From the NCBI GenBank assembly GCA_009903795.1, contig WYER01000032.1, forward strand, positions 1 through 56,569: DNA of 56,569 bases, read 5' to 3'. The DNA comes from Nitrososphaerota archaeon. Lineage in GTDB: Archaea; Thermoproteota; Nitrososphaeria; Conexivisphaerales; UBA164. The position numbers and the translations under genes were made by a program. Shown here one piece after another: positions 8,959 to 17,684 of this stretch (position 1 is its first letter; the number at the start of each line of letters is the position of its first letter). The notes under the pieces are model-generated. The model was not told the origin of the DNA. It made no database searches and saw only the letters and a list, made by a program, of their open reading frames with translations.

Positions 8959-9881
8959 GGGTTTTTAAACCATCTTTCAGAAGAGTATCAGTAATAAGCC
9001 CGATGAGTTCTGCCAACTTATCTGTTGGCTTTGACGTGCTTGGGGTAGCCCTTGATGCTTATCATGACGAGCTCGATATCGAGCTAGATAAAAATAAAAA
9101 AGGCATAACAATTAGCTCTAACGTTAATCTAACTGGAGAAAACACTGCAAAAAGGGCTGCAGAGCTTTTCTTTAAAAAAGTAGGGTATGCTGGAGGCGCA
9201 ACAATAAAGCTCGTTAAGGGCATACCTGCAGGCAAAGGGCTTGGTTCAAGTGGCGCTTCTGCTGCTGGAGCTGTTTTTGCTCTTAACGTAGCTTTTGGAA
9301 ACGCTCTGAGCTTGTCTGACGTTATAGACATTGCAGCTAAATCTGAGAGCTCGCCCCATGCTGACAACGTTTCTGCAAGCATTCTTGGGGGTTTTGCTTT
9401 CGTTCATTCCAAGTCACCTTACAACGCTTTTTCAATCTACAGAAAATGGAAATTCTACTTAATAATTCCCAGATCAGAAACTCCAGAATCAAAGACAGAG
9501 CTTCTGAGAAAAGCCTTGGGCGAACCTGTGCCGTTTGAAAAATATGTTGAAGAAAAGTACGCTTTAAACTCCATGCTCAGGGGGCTTTTGTACGATGAGC
9601 CTGAGTCTTTCGGAAAAGGGATGAACGTTGAAAGCTACCATCAGCTAATCAGGTCAAGGACAGGGTTGTACTCTGATTATCTTAAGCTAAAGGGTTCGCT
9701 AATTGAAGCTGGGGCTCTGGGCGTTTGTATAAGCGGTGCAGGCCCTTCTATCCTTTTGCTTCCTGGAAAAGAAACTAGCATTAAAACAATAAAAAGCGTT
9801 CTGGAAGAAAAAGAAGTAGAAGCCGATATAATAGAAGCTAACGTAAGCGAAGGAATAAAAACGAAGAATATGGAAATATAA
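8955..9881 (+). CDS. thrB: Homoserine kinase (GHMP kinase)
   Basis: Phosphorylates L-homoserine at its hydroxyl, the penultimate step of threonine synthesis. The GHMP ATP-binding loop is PAGKGLGSSGASAAGAV near residues 91-107; the N-terminal SANLSVGFDVLGVALD and C-terminal GVCISGAGPSI motifs are those of ThrB. 308 residues is typical. The TTG start at 8955 is supported by a GAGGAG ribosome-binding site a few bases upstream, inside the preceding gene, and by the 4-bp overlap with it. It ends one base before the convergent rps19 stop, so there is no intergenic terminator region. Confidence 0.92.
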   Translation: MRVFKPSFRRVSVISPMSSANLSVGFDVLGVALDAYHDELDIELDKNKKGITISSNVNLTGENTAKRAAELFFKKVGYAGGATIKLVKGIPAGKGLGSSGASAAGAVFALNVAFGNALSLSDVIDIAAKSESSPHADNVSASILGGFAFVHSKSPYNAFSIYRKWKFYLIIPRSETPESKTELLRKALGEPVPFEKYVEEKYALNSMLRGLLYDEPESFGKGMNVESYHQLIRSRTGLYSDYLKLKGSLIEAGALGVCISGAGPSILLLPGKETSIKTIKSVLEEKEVEADIIEANVSEGIKTKNMEI

Positions 9882-9882
9882 G

Positions 9883-10269
9883 TTACTTTAACGGAACGTA
9901 TAGCGAAGATCTGCTAGCTCCTATACCAGGTGTTCCGTGTACAACTTTCTTTACTGTGTGTACGTACTCTCCTAAATAATGTCCTATCATTTCTGGTTTT
10001 ATTTCTATCTCAACGAACTCCTTTCCGTTGTAAACTTTGAACTTCCTTCCGACCATGCTCGGAAGAATTATAGTATCTCTTTCATGAGTTTTTATTGCCC
10101 CATCAGTTTTCTTTAGCTTTTCAAATATTATTCTCTTTCCATAGTTTGCTGAGCTAAGCCTTTTAAGAGACCTCCTAGCTCTCGCAGGTAACAGGTTCAT
10201 AAGCTCATCCATCTGCATGTTTTTAAGCTCTTCTAAAGTGTATCCCCTATACCTAAACTCTTTTACCAT
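9883..10269 (-). CDS. rps19: Ribosomal protein S19 (uS19)
   Basis: Small-subunit head protein that contacts S13 and 16S rRNA. The archaeal N-terminal extension (FRYRGYTLEELKNMQMDELM) precedes the S19 core, with GRKFKVYNGKEFVEIEI and MIGHYLGEYVHTVKKVVHG followed by the basic tail. 128 residues is normal for archaea. It is the last gene of this ribosomal cluster: the usual next genes (rpl22, rps3, rpl29) do not follow, and the threonine gene converges one base away. Confidence 0.95.
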   Translation of the reverse strand: MVKEFRYRGYTLEELKNMQMDELMNLLPARARRSLKRLSSANYGKRIIFEKLKKTDGAIKTHERDTIILPSMVGRKFKVYNGKEFVEIEIKPEMIGHYLGEYVHTVKKVVHGTPGIGASRSSLYVPLK

Positions 10270-10311
10270 GTTTTCTCACTTCTAATTGAAAAAATAAAAA
10301 TGTTTTGCATT

Positions 10312-11028
10312 TTACTTTCCTCTTCCGGTTTTTCTCGCAGCTATATGTCCTACTTTTCTTCCAGGAGGCGTGTTTCTCGCAACTGTCGTTGGCTTTCCTG
10401 GATGCTGGTGCCTTCCACCTCCGTGTGGATGGTATACAGCAGCCATTGCAACCCCTCTTACGAGAGGCCACTTCCTTGACCTAGCTCTCATAAACCTATA
10501 CTTGTTTCCTGCTTTGAGGAAAGGCTTTTCTCCGGCTCCTCCTCCAGCGGCTATTCCAACTGTAGCTCTAGATGTACTGGGTAGCAGTACTTTTTTCCCC
10601 GATGGCATTTTGACGCTCGTCATATCTCCCTCGTGACCCATAATTATTGCATAAGTTCCTGCAGACCTTACGAACTTACCTCCATCGTTAAAAACTTTTT
10701 CTATGTTAAACACAAGCGTTCCTTCAGGAAGTTTGCCGAGCGGCAAGACATTTCCGTCTTTTATCTCAGCTTCTGGCCCAATGCTTATTTTTTGTCCTAC
10801 TTGGAGCTGTTTTGCAGCAGGAAGGTAAACTTCGCTTCCGTCATCAGAAACTAGCAAAGCGATCGGTACAGCCCTTCCCCTTTCATGAATTATGTCCTTT
10901 ACAGTATACTCTTTTGTTTCTGAAGGATCTAACTGTGGGTACTTTAACGGAGCTATCTTTCCCTTTTTCGCGCTTCTGAACTGCGGAGATCCCTTTCCTC
11001 TCCTTTGCGGGAGAATTCTCTTACCCAT
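10312..11028 (-). CDS. rpl2: Ribosomal protein L2 (uL2)
   Basis: Large-subunit protein near the peptidyl transferase centre. The conserved loop reads GVAMAAVYHPHGGGRHQHPG, with the essential histidine region intact; the SRATVGIAAGGGAGEKPFLK stretch is also typical. I place the start at the ATG giving MGKRILPQRRGKG (11028), which matches archaeal L2; an in-frame ATG four codons upstream is less likely. It lies between rpl23 and rps19, 1 and 42 bp from its neighbours. Confidence 0.95.
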   Translation of the reverse strand: MGKRILPQRRGKGSPQFRSAKKGKIAPLKYPQLDPSETKEYTVKDIIHERGRAVPIALLVSDDGSEVYLPAAKQLQVGQKISIGPEAEIKDGNVLPLGKLPEGTLVFNIEKVFNDGGKFVRSAGTYAIIMGHEGDMTSVKMPSGKKVLLPSTSRATVGIAAGGGAGEKPFLKAGNKYRFMRARSRKWPLVRGVAMAAVYHPHGGGRHQHPGKPTTVARNTPPGRKVGHIAARKTGRGK

Positions 11029-11029
11029 T

Positions 11030-11296
11030 TTACATAACACCTAATTCTGAAGCAAGGTCTGAGGCCTTAAACTGAGGGGCAAGCCTCACGTAAGCCTTCT
11101 TTCCCTTTTTATCTATAAGCGTGTTCACTTTTTCTACCTTTACTTTATAAAGCGCTTCAACTGCCTCCTTTATCTGGTGTTTATTGGCATTAATATCTAC
11201 GTAAAAGGCCAGCTTGTTCTCTTTTGCTATCAAGTTAACAACCTTTTCAGTCTTTACTACTCCCTTTATTATTTTGTAAGCTGTTTCAGCGTCCAT
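11030..11296 (-). CDS. rpl23: Ribosomal protein L23 (uL23)
   Basis: Exit-tunnel rim protein that docks SRP and other nascent-chain factors. 88 residues from the ATG at 11296, with the family pattern [20 protein letters not shown] and [18 protein letters not shown]. This start is chosen over an upstream in-frame ATG because a strong AAGGAGGTT ribosome-binding site sits a few bases before it, inside the end of rpl4. It overlaps rpl4 by 11 bp, consistent with coupled translation. Confidence 0.95.
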   Translation of the reverse strand: MDAETAYKIIKGVVKTEKVVNLIAKENKLAFYVDINANKHQIKEAVEALYKVKVEKVNTLIDKKGKKAYVRLAPQFKASDLASELGVM

Positions 11297-12029
11297 AAAC
11301 TCCAACCTCCTTAAACCTTTCGTTAAGCACATTTAAAGCTGATTCGGTGTATATAACTAGCCTTCCCGGTTTTCCTCCGGGGGCAAGGTGCAGCACGCTG
11401 ACATCTTTTGCTGTTACAGCATCAACCCCTTTTATGTTTCTTGCTGCTTTTATTAAAGGCGAAATGCCTGATACAACAAAAAGCGGTCCAACGCCTTTTT
11501 CTTTTATCCTTTCGAGCTCATTTGAGAGCCCAAGCTTTATCAGAAGAGCTTCAACGTTTTTTGTTTTATTGATCTTTTCAACATCATCATAAACAACTAT
11601 AGGAAGGTTACCGTCGTATCTGTGTCCCCTTTCTTTTACAAGTTGTATGTTTATAGTAGCTGCTAAGGCAGACTCTGTAGCTGCTAGCCTTTCCTTTTTG
11701 TTTATCCTTTTGTATATTTTCTTTTCAGCTTTAGGAGGATGCGCTAACCTTCCTTTTACTACGCTAGCAACGCCTCCAGCCTGACCCGCTCTCGGCGTGC
11801 CAGACCCCTTGATCCTTGCAAGCCTTGCTATACCATAACCAGTCCCCCAGGATTCAGCTGAAACCTTCATACCAGCAGTTGGGTCTCTACCTTTCGGCTG
11901 GAGTTTATGAGTAAACATTATCCAGAAAGCCCTTTCAATAAGGATTTTGTTAACAGAAGATTCAAACAATTTTGGAAGCTCTATTTCCTTTATAGGTTTT
12001 CCTTCAGCATCATAAACGTTCGTCTTCAT
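11286..12029 (-). CDS. rpl4: Ribosomal protein L4 (uL4)
   Basis: Large-subunit protein lining the exit tunnel. Recognisable segments are the tunnel-loop region [20 protein letters not shown], the [19 protein letters not shown] stretch and the C-terminal [19 protein letters not shown] typical of archaea. 247 residues matches the family. Start ATG at 12029 overlaps the stop of rpl3 by 4 bp (ATGA type), as expected in this operon. Confidence 0.95.
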   Translation of the reverse strand: MKTNVYDAEGKPIKEIELPKLFESSVNKILIERAFWIMFTHKLQPKGRDPTAGMKVSAESWGTGYGIARLARIKGSGTPRAGQAGGVASVVKGRLAHPPKAEKKIYKRINKKERLAATESALAATINIQLVKERGHRYDGNLPIVVYDDVEKINKTKNVEALLIKLGLSNELERIKEKGVGPLFVVSGISPLIKAARNIKGVDAVTAKDVSVLHLAPGGKPGRLVIYTESALNVLNERFKEVGVYGR

Positions 12030-12928
12030 ACCTTAATCCCCTCTAGCGAAAGGTAAAGTATGCTAGGCGGCTTGAACTCTTTATCGATCCTTACGGCTTT
12101 TCTTATGAGCAGCGGCCTTCCTTTGGGTCCCTGTACAGAACCATTTAGTAGTACATAATCTGAAGTTATTTTCTTCATGGGAAGCGAAACTCCTGGTTCT
12201 TTTGAAACCCCTAGAACTCTCAAGTTATATATGGTTCTCCTCTGATAACCCATTTGTCCAGCACGTGGCACTGTGTACATTACGGAAGCTGGATGCCATG
12301 GACCTATTGCACCAACTGCCCTAACGGTTTTTCTGGATTTGTGCTGCTTTCTTTTAATGCCGAACCTCTTAACCGGTCCTTGGAAACCTTTGCCCTTTGT
12401 AACTCCTATAACGTCGACATATCCCCACTTAGATATGATGTCTTTTGGTTGAATCGTCTGGTTAATTATCTTTTTTAAGTATTCAATATTAGCATTTATG
12501 TCCTTTCCTGAAACAGGTATCTCAAGCCTGTATGGCTTTTTCTGAGAAAAACCTGACTCTTTTGGTATAACGTCAACTACAGCTCGTACTTCATAAACCT
12601 TACTAATGTCCAAAGAATCAGATAATTTTCCAAGGTTTATAAGATAACCATCATAGTAACCGTATACTTTTGTATCAACTACGTGCATGGGCGGAATCGC
12701 GACAACAGTAAAGGGAACAAAAAGGGGTTTCCCAAAGTTTGGCGTTGATTCTCTATCGTCAGTTATTATTGCATGACCCATACCAACCTTAATCCCTAAA
12801 ACAGCAGCAAGGGACGGTTCTTCCGTTGGGACATAATACTTTAATCTAGGAAGTATAGTAGAAGCTCTCTTTCTAGGGTAAAAAGCTAGAGAGCCCCTAT
12901 GTGGAGCATGATGCTTTCTGTGGCCTAT
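12026..12928 (-). CDS. rpl3: Ribosomal protein L3 (uL3), apparent ATA start
   Basis: First gene of the ribosomal cluster. From the first ATG inside the frame (12781) the protein would lack ~50 conserved residues, so translation must begin upstream. The open frame continues to GHRKHHAPHRGSLAFYPRKR, the universal archaeal L3 N-terminus, and the codon aligned with the family's initiator Met is ATA at 12928. A GGTGA ribosome-binding site lies ~6 bases before it, and its own TGA is the only in-frame stop upstream. An ATG further up (12946) is in frame but separated by that TGA. An ATA start is therefore the simplest reading; a sequence error is the alternative. The core motif VRAVGAIGPWHPASVMYTVP is typical. 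Confidence 0.92.
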   Translation of the reverse strand: MGHRKHHAPHRGSLAFYPRKRASTILPRLKYYVPTEEPSLAAVLGIKVGMGHAIITDDRESTPNFGKPLFVPFTVVAIPPMHVVDTKVYGYYDGYLINLGKLSDSLDISKVYEVRAVVDVIPKESGFSQKKPYRLEIPVSGKDINANIEYLKKIINQTIQPKDIISKWGYVDVIGVTKGKGFQGPVKRFGIKRKQHKSRKTVRAVGAIGPWHPASVMYTVPRAGQMGYQRRTIYNLRVLGVSKEPGVSLPMKKITSDYVLLNGSVQGPKGRPLLIRKAVRIDKEFKPPSILYLSLEGIKV

Positions 12929-12976
12929 AAGCCTTCACCTTCCCATCACTACACTTCTGTATTAATAAATTTTTAG

Positions 12977-12987
12977 TTTATATTTAA
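12977..12987 (-). promoter_or_regulatory. TATA box for the ribosomal operon
   Basis: On the minus strand the sequence reads TTAAATATAAA, a good archaeal TATA element. It lies ~50 bp before the proposed rpl3 start, leaving room for a short leader that carries the GGTGA ribosome-binding site. Confidence 0.5.
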
Positions 12988-13020
12988 GGCCTCTTGGCCT
13001 CTTCAATAATATAAAACAAT

Positions 13021-13196
13021 AAAGCGGGTCCTAAAAGGGAATGCTCCACGAGGGCTCCACATATCCCGAATCCTAATAAGATAGGGTTAAGTTGCTAAAG
13101 GCAAGCCTGTGTCCATTGCTGGAAGACCAAAGCTTGATAGCAGCCACTAGCTATGAAATCATGTGGATGAAGACGATAAATCAATAACCTGTGATA
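13021..13196 (+). pseudogene. Diverged TnpB-related relic, copy A
   Basis: This segment is about 70% identical by eye to the minus-strand relic at 16307-16545. Shared landmarks are AAGGGAATGC, CACGAGGGCTC, ACATATC, CCACTAGCTATGAA and GATAAA. In the better-preserved copy the frame encodes the tail of a TnpB-like protein; here it is broken by several stops. The right-end hairpin is missing. It sits in the 290-bp gap between rpl3 and the EamA transporter. Confidence 0.6.
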
Positions 13197-13219
13197 AGTT
13201 TTGAAAGAACCATAACCCT

Positions 13220-14056
13220 TTATGACGGAAATGATGTCAGCATAAGTATTCCAGCCATGGCAACAGCTATTCCCACAGCCTGGAGCTTGTTTATTTTATC
13301 CTTATAGATTATCTTCCCGAATAAAGTTACAAATACAGGTTCTGCAGCAACAATAGATAAACCCAAAGTCATCGTGTGGTTTAAAATTATGTAAAGAGCT
13401 CCAGCCAACCCCAGTCCAAGAGCAATGCCAGCAAGCGATGCCTCTAGTTTAGACAGATCATCTATTGCTGTTTCAGACTTGAGATAAGCATATAAAAAAA
13501 CTATTAGCAGGGCTACAGAGCTTCCAGTAGCTGCTACCGTCAAATAATTGGTGGAAAATTTTAGCGCATAGTTGAATGTGATAAACTGAAACCCCCACAT
13601 TATGTTCCCAATTATAGCAGGAAGCAATGCACTGTTAAAATTCATTTCCTTAAACATTATGGTCGCTGAACCGGCAAATATTAATATAATGCCAATCCAT
13701 GAAATATAGCTCACTTTTTCATGAAGCGCAACAGAACCAAATATTACAGGTATAGCATAGGAAATTGCTACCATAGACATTGTATCTGAGACCTGTTCGC
13801 TTTCCAGAGATTTAAAAACCAATAGCGTGCCAATCCCCATCAATATCCCGGTCAGCGCTGAGAAAAATAACGCTCCATCAGGAATCCAAAAACCTTTAAA
13901 ACTGGAAAGAATAATTAGGATGCTCGCTGATGACGCGCTTACTACAAGAGAAACGGGCACGCTCCCTGCCTTTTGAGATGGCCTTTTGACTAAAAGGTCT
14001 CCCAAAGTGTAAAGCAACAGGGTAAGTATTCCAGCAAAGATTTCTGCCTTAACCAT
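13220..14056 (-). CDS. EamA/DMT-family transporter
   Basis: A 278-residue membrane protein with about ten hydrophobic helices arranged as two EamA repeats. The pattern VSDTMSMVAISYAIPVIFG closes the first half and LGLSIVAAEPVFVTLFGKII the second, each followed by the helix typical of drug/metabolite transporters (WIGIILIFAGSATIM and AVGIAVAMAGILML). Family members export or import amino acids, nucleotides or sugars; the substrate is not readable. It is flanked by a TnpB relic on the 3' side and a long non-coding stretch on the 5' side. Confidence 0.85.
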   Translation of the reverse strand: MVKAEIFAGILTLLLYTLGDLLVKRPSQKAGSVPVSLVVSASSASILIILSSFKGFWIPDGALFFSALTGILMGIGTLLVFKSLESEQVSDTMSMVAISYAIPVIFGSVALHEKVSYISWIGIILIFAGSATIMFKEMNFNSALLPAIIGNIMWGFQFITFNYALKFSTNYLTVAATGSSVALLIVFLYAYLKSETAIDDLSKLEASLAGIALGLGLAGALYIILNHTMTLGLSIVAAEPVFVTLFGKIIYKDKINKLQAVGIAVAMAGILMLTSFPS

Positions 14057-14955
14057 ATTAAGAAATTATCGCTGAAGTTATTAAAGATATAGGTATGGTT
14101 TACGTCCTAAAGAAGCGGTGACATTTATGTCCAGTTTTCACAATTGGTTGTATAGACCTCCAGGTATCCGCAAAATAGCCAAAAGCATGCGGTTAAAAGA
14201 ATTCCATTCTTTTTTATACAGGCAATTGTTAGCTGTCGAATATTAGTTCGTCAAATTTTCCAAATCCACCATCAACCACCGGCTTTCCCACTTGTTTTCC
14301 AACAAACACGGACGCAACCAGAAGTGGTGTTTTATCAAAAGACACCGTGCAGGAAATTCATTATAGTGTAGATGCATGATGTGCCAGAAGAAAGCGCCGC
14401 TAAGTTCGCTGTAGACATCATTAAAGTGTACTTATAATTTACTACGCTCAAGGACTTCCTGATCCTATTGAGCTACTTTATAAAATAAAACTTTGTATAG
14501 TATATTTTGATTAACGACCAGCGTTAGCTAAATCATTGCTACAGAATCAAAGTCCAAAGGGTTAAAGTTAAAATTCCTACTGCATAGGTTTTACTATCAA
14601 TGTAATTTGTTATGTTCTTTGGCGTTGTAACAAATACGTTTTCTTGTCTATGAAATTCAAGTAAAGCGATTCAACAAACTTTAAGTTTTTGTAACATTTA
14701 TCCCAAGGTTATCTTTTAGAGTTTTAGAACAGAGTTTATACAGCTCACCAATTTTCTATCGAGCATTATTTGTTAGTTATATAATAAACCGTTAAAACAG
14801 ATTGCCCCTAATAAATTTCCTTAAAAGAGCGAAGAAGTATACTTGCGGGAGTACTTTTTATTTCAAAAATTTTTATTTATAAACCTTAATGTTATAAAAT
14901 TTATATTTGAAGAAATTTAGAAAGACTTTAATCGTACAGTTTCTAATTAATTTTA
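14057..14955. other. Long intergenic region before gdhA
   Basis: About 900 bp without an intact gene. A frame-broken minus-strand relic is visible at 14229-14421 (listed separately). The right third (14560-14955) is A+T-rich and contains TATA-like stretches such as TTTATTTATAAACC at 14872-14885 that could serve the glutamate dehydrogenase promoter. No repeats or RNA genes were recognised. Confidence 0.4.
14229..14421 (-). pseudogene. Unidentified frame-broken gene tail
   Basis: Two minus-strand frames join into a protein-like tail. The first begins MMSTANLAALSSGTS and runs to a stop after NFLHGVF. A one-frame shift at that point continues with FDKTPLLVASVFVGKQVGKP and ends FGKFDELIFDS followed by TAA at 14229. 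The composition is protein-like, which suggests a decayed gene end rather than chance, but I do not recognise the family. Confidence 0.35.
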
Positions 14956-16227
14956 ATGCAAAAAAGCATAACAGGTGTAAAAGAAGAAGACCCGTACAAC
15001 AACGCGCTTACACAGTTGGCACTTGCTGCAGAAGAACTACAAATGGATCCGGTTTACTATCAGATGTTACAATTCCCGATGAAAGAGTTTATTACGTATA
15101 TACACGTAAAACTTTCTAACGGCGAGGTAAAGAGTTTTGTGGGTTACAGAGTTCAGCACAACAATGCCAGGGGTCCTTTTAAGGGAGGCATCAGATATCA
15201 CCCTGCTGTAGACCTAAACGAAGTCAGAGCTTTATCTATGTGGATGACCTGGAAGACGGCGCTCGTGGACATCCCCTTCGGAGGAGCAAAGGGAGGTATA
15301 AACGTTGACCCAAATTCGCTAAAGCAAGAAGAACTAGAAGACTTAACTAGGAAGTTCACTGACGCAATACATAATATTATAGGCCCTGAAATAGACATAC
15401 CAGCCCCAGATGTTGGAACAAACCCTCAGGTTATGGCATGGATGATGCACGAGTATTCAAAACTCAAAGGATATAACGTGCCTGCAGTTGTAACAGGTAA
15501 GCCCATCGAAATAGGAGGCTCAGAAGGAAGGCTAGAAGCAACTGGAAGGGGCGTTGCGATTGTAACACGAGAGGCTGCTAAGCTTATACTTAAGAAAGAT
15601 CTCAAGGATGTGACAGTTGCAGTACAGGGCTTTGGCAACGTTGGGTCTTTCACAACTAAATTCCTCACAGATATGGGCGCAAAGGTTGTTGCGATCAGCG
15701 ACATAACTGGGGGTAAGTATTTTAAAAACGGCATACAAAATTTTGATGACCTTTATAGAGACTTCCAGCAATACAAGGGAATAGGGAAGCTTCCTTACGG
15801 AGATGATATAACAAATGAAGAGTTGCTTGAATCTGAAGTTGATGTGCTTATACCTGCAGCAATCGAAAATCAGATTACTGAGCACAACGCTGCAAAGATC
15901 CAGGCAAAGCTCGTGATAGAAGCTGCTAACGGGCCAACCACTCCGATGGCAGATAAAATACTCGAGCAGAGAGGCATAAAAGTGATACCTGATATACTTG
16001 TTAATTCAGGAGGCGTTATAGTTTCTTACTTTGAATGGGTACAGAATTTGGAAAGGGAACACTGGGAGCTAAGCGAGGTCAACCAGAAGTTAGAGAACAA
16101 ACTCGTAAAGGCTTTCAAGGACGTTTATGATTATTCTCAAAAAAAGTCCCTTAGCTATAGGATGTCCGCTTTAACGCTGGCCGTTGAAAGGGTTGTAAAC
16201 GCTATGAAGCTAACTGGCTGGCGCTGA
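14956..16227 (+). CDS. gdhA: Glutamate dehydrogenase
   Basis: Interconverts 2-oxoglutarate plus ammonia and glutamate, the link between carbon and nitrogen metabolism. 423 residues, a hexameric-type GDH typical of thermophilic archaea. The catalytic lysine is in DIPFGGAKGGINVDP (residues ~108-122), the substrate region includes GPFKGGIRYHP, and the NAD(P) fold has VAVQGFGNVGSFTTKFL. The start ATG at 14956 gives MQKSITGVKEEDPYNNAL, matching the family N-terminus. It is transcribed alone and followed by a TnpB relic on the opposite strand. Confidence 0.95.
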   Translation: MQKSITGVKEEDPYNNALTQLALAAEELQMDPVYYQMLQFPMKEFITYIHVKLSNGEVKSFVGYRVQHNNARGPFKGGIRYHPAVDLNEVRALSMWMTWKTALVDIPFGGAKGGINVDPNSLKQEELEDLTRKFTDAIHNIIGPEIDIPAPDVGTNPQVMAWMMHEYSKLKGYNVPAVVTGKPIEIGGSEGRLEATGRGVAIVTREAAKLILKKDLKDVTVAVQGFGNVGSFTTKFLTDMGAKVVAISDITGGKYFKNGIQNFDDLYRDFQQYKGIGKLPYGDDITNEELLESEVDVLIPAAIENQITEHNAAKIQAKLVIEAANGPTTPMADKILEQRGIKVIPDILVNSGGVIVSYFEWVQNLEREHWELSEVNQKLENKLVKAFKDVYDYSQKKSLSYRMSALTLAVERVVNAMKLTGWR

Positions 16228-16306
16228 CATCTATTTTTGTTGAATGTTCTTTCTCTAAAATAACCCCTAATAACGTTTACTAGCCAGAAAAAGAGCAACT
16301 TTGGCT

Positions 16307-16545
16307 CTGACCTCCTCACCGCCTTAAAGGGCTAGCGTTCCTTCAAGGCGGATCATGGGTTTGTGGTTTATCGCCTTCATTCTCATGACTTCATAGCTAG
16401 TGGTTACCCACCCGCTCCGCTCGTCCAGCGATAGACCAAGGGCTGTGCCTTCAGCCACTTACCCCTATCCTTAACGGACTCAGCGATATGTAGAGCCCTC
16501 GTGTGGCATTCCCTTACGGGACACGCTTTAATACGCTTTACAAGG
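16307..16545 (-). pseudogene. TnpB-related relic, copy B, with right-end hairpin
   Basis: On the minus strand an open segment reads CPVRECHTRALHIAESVKDR, then GKWLKAQPLVYRWTSGAG, and after a one-base shift WVTTSYEVMRMKAINHKP to a TAA. This looks like the C-terminal zinc-ribbon/RuvC end of a TnpB-like protein of a different subtype from the relic at 3018. Immediately after the stop comes GGCGGTGAGGAGGTCAG, the right-end motif seen at three other places. A diverged copy lies at 13021-13196 in the opposite orientation, so the gdhA/EamA block is bracketed by inverted relics. Confidence 0.65.
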
Positions 16546-16664
16546 TAATGGAAACTGATTGAACAATTGTTAATGATGTTTGTGATGAAACGTGTTTTGC
16601 TACTTTACAAATCTCATCGCATTTGAGGAAAAGTATTAAACAGATCCTTGAACTATTTATGTAG

Positions 16665-17684
16665 TTGGAATACAAGAAAGTTCTCCTGGTAGCTGAAAAA
16701 GATACAATTACTGGAAAGTTAAAGAGTGGACCATCCCTGAGGCTAAAATATGGAGTTAATGGATACAGATTCATAATAAAGGAGGACCCTTTTTCTCAGT
16801 CTAAGTACGTAAGAAACCTTAGCTTTAACTCTCTGACCACTCTTTACATGCTTCTAAAAGCACTGTTTCAGAGAGCAATAACTGTAAACGGAGACTTTGA
16901 CTTTGTGCACGCTTTTTTCTGGACATTTTATAGGTACAGGAAGCCATGGATACATGAAAACGATCAGTCTCCCTCTCAACTTATATTTAACTATTTTAAG
17001 ATGAAAAACGGTTTTGGCAAAAAAATTGTAGAAATTATCGCGAACTTGCTTAATAGCTCTAAGGCTGTGATAACTTGGACAAACTATTCAGCAAAAGGTT
17101 TTGTTGAAGATGGTGTTGATCAAAGCTTGGTTCATGTTATCCCCTTACCTATGGAGGTTAGGTGTAAAAATAAAGAACGTCGCGGAATAAAAGTGCTCTT
17201 CGTTGGTAGAGATTACTATAGGAAAGGAGGAGACATAGCATTAAAAGCTGCGATGAATGTTCTCAAAAAACACAGCGAAGTTACCTTCATTTATGTTGGT
17301 AAGGCTACAATTCCAGAACATCCCAGGATAAAGCATTATGAAGGAATTTCAAGAAAGCAACTAGAAGATCTTTACAGAGACTCAGACATTTTGCTTTATC
17401 CTTCAAGGGTTGAGGCGTACGGCCTTGCCGCGCTGGAGGCTCTGTCCTATGGCATACCTGTAATAGCTTCAAACCTACCATCTTTAAGAGAAATAGTAGA
17501 AGATTCTGTAGATGGATACATAGCAAACTCAGATGAAGATTACGCTCAAAAACTAGAAGAGATAATTAATTCGCCAGAAAGGCTGGAAAGCCTTTCAAAA
17601 ATGGCTTGCGAAAAGGTAAAGATCAAGCACGATCCAAAGAAGATAGGGGAAGAGCTGAAGAAGATATATGAATCTATCAGCTGA
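16665..17684 (+). CDS. GT4-family glycosyltransferase
   Basis: A retaining GT-B glycosyltransferase. The C-terminal donor-binding half is clear: VLFVGRDYYRKGGDIALKA, then the signature SRVEAYGLAALEALSYG with the two glutamates of the EX7E motif, and PVIASNLPSLREIVED. The N-terminal acceptor half is shorter and less typical. The TTG start at 16665 is the only one that fits the first strand (KKVLLVAEKD). The product probably glycosylates a lipid, glycan or protein on the cytoplasmic face. It overlaps the following membrane protein by 17 bp, so the two, and the GPN GTPase after them, form one transcription unit. Confidence 0.85.
   Translation: MEYKKVLLVAEKDTITGKLKSGPSLRLKYGVNGYRFIIKEDPFSQSKYVRNLSFNSLTTLYMLLKALFQRAITVNGDFDFVHAFFWTFYRYRKPWIHENDQSPSQLIFNYFKMKNGFGKKIVEIIANLLNSSKAVITWTNYSAKGFVEDGVDQSLVHVIPLPMEVRCKNKERRGIKVLFVGRDYYRKGGDIALKAAMNVLKKHSEVTFIYVGKATIPEHPRIKHYEGISRKQLEDLYRDSDILLYPSRVEAYGLAALEALSYGIPVIASNLPSLREIVEDSVDGYIANSDEDYAQKLEEIINSPERLESLSKMACEKVKIKHDPKKIGEELKKIYESIS

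Noticed and set aside
12926-12946. Genome-wide reassignment of TGA to Trp, suggested by the in-frame TGA before rpl3
   Set aside because: TGA ends many intact genes here (for example the Gfo/Idh gene, the MFS gene at 17668, RuBisCO), and the three internal stops seen in the window are of three different kinds (TGA, TAG, TAA).
13021-13196. Structured non-coding RNA shared with 16307-16545
   Set aside because: The better copy reads as protein-coding with a TnpB-like tail and a stop just before the right-end motif, so a gene relic explains it more simply; an RNA role of the 3' part is kept open in the findings.
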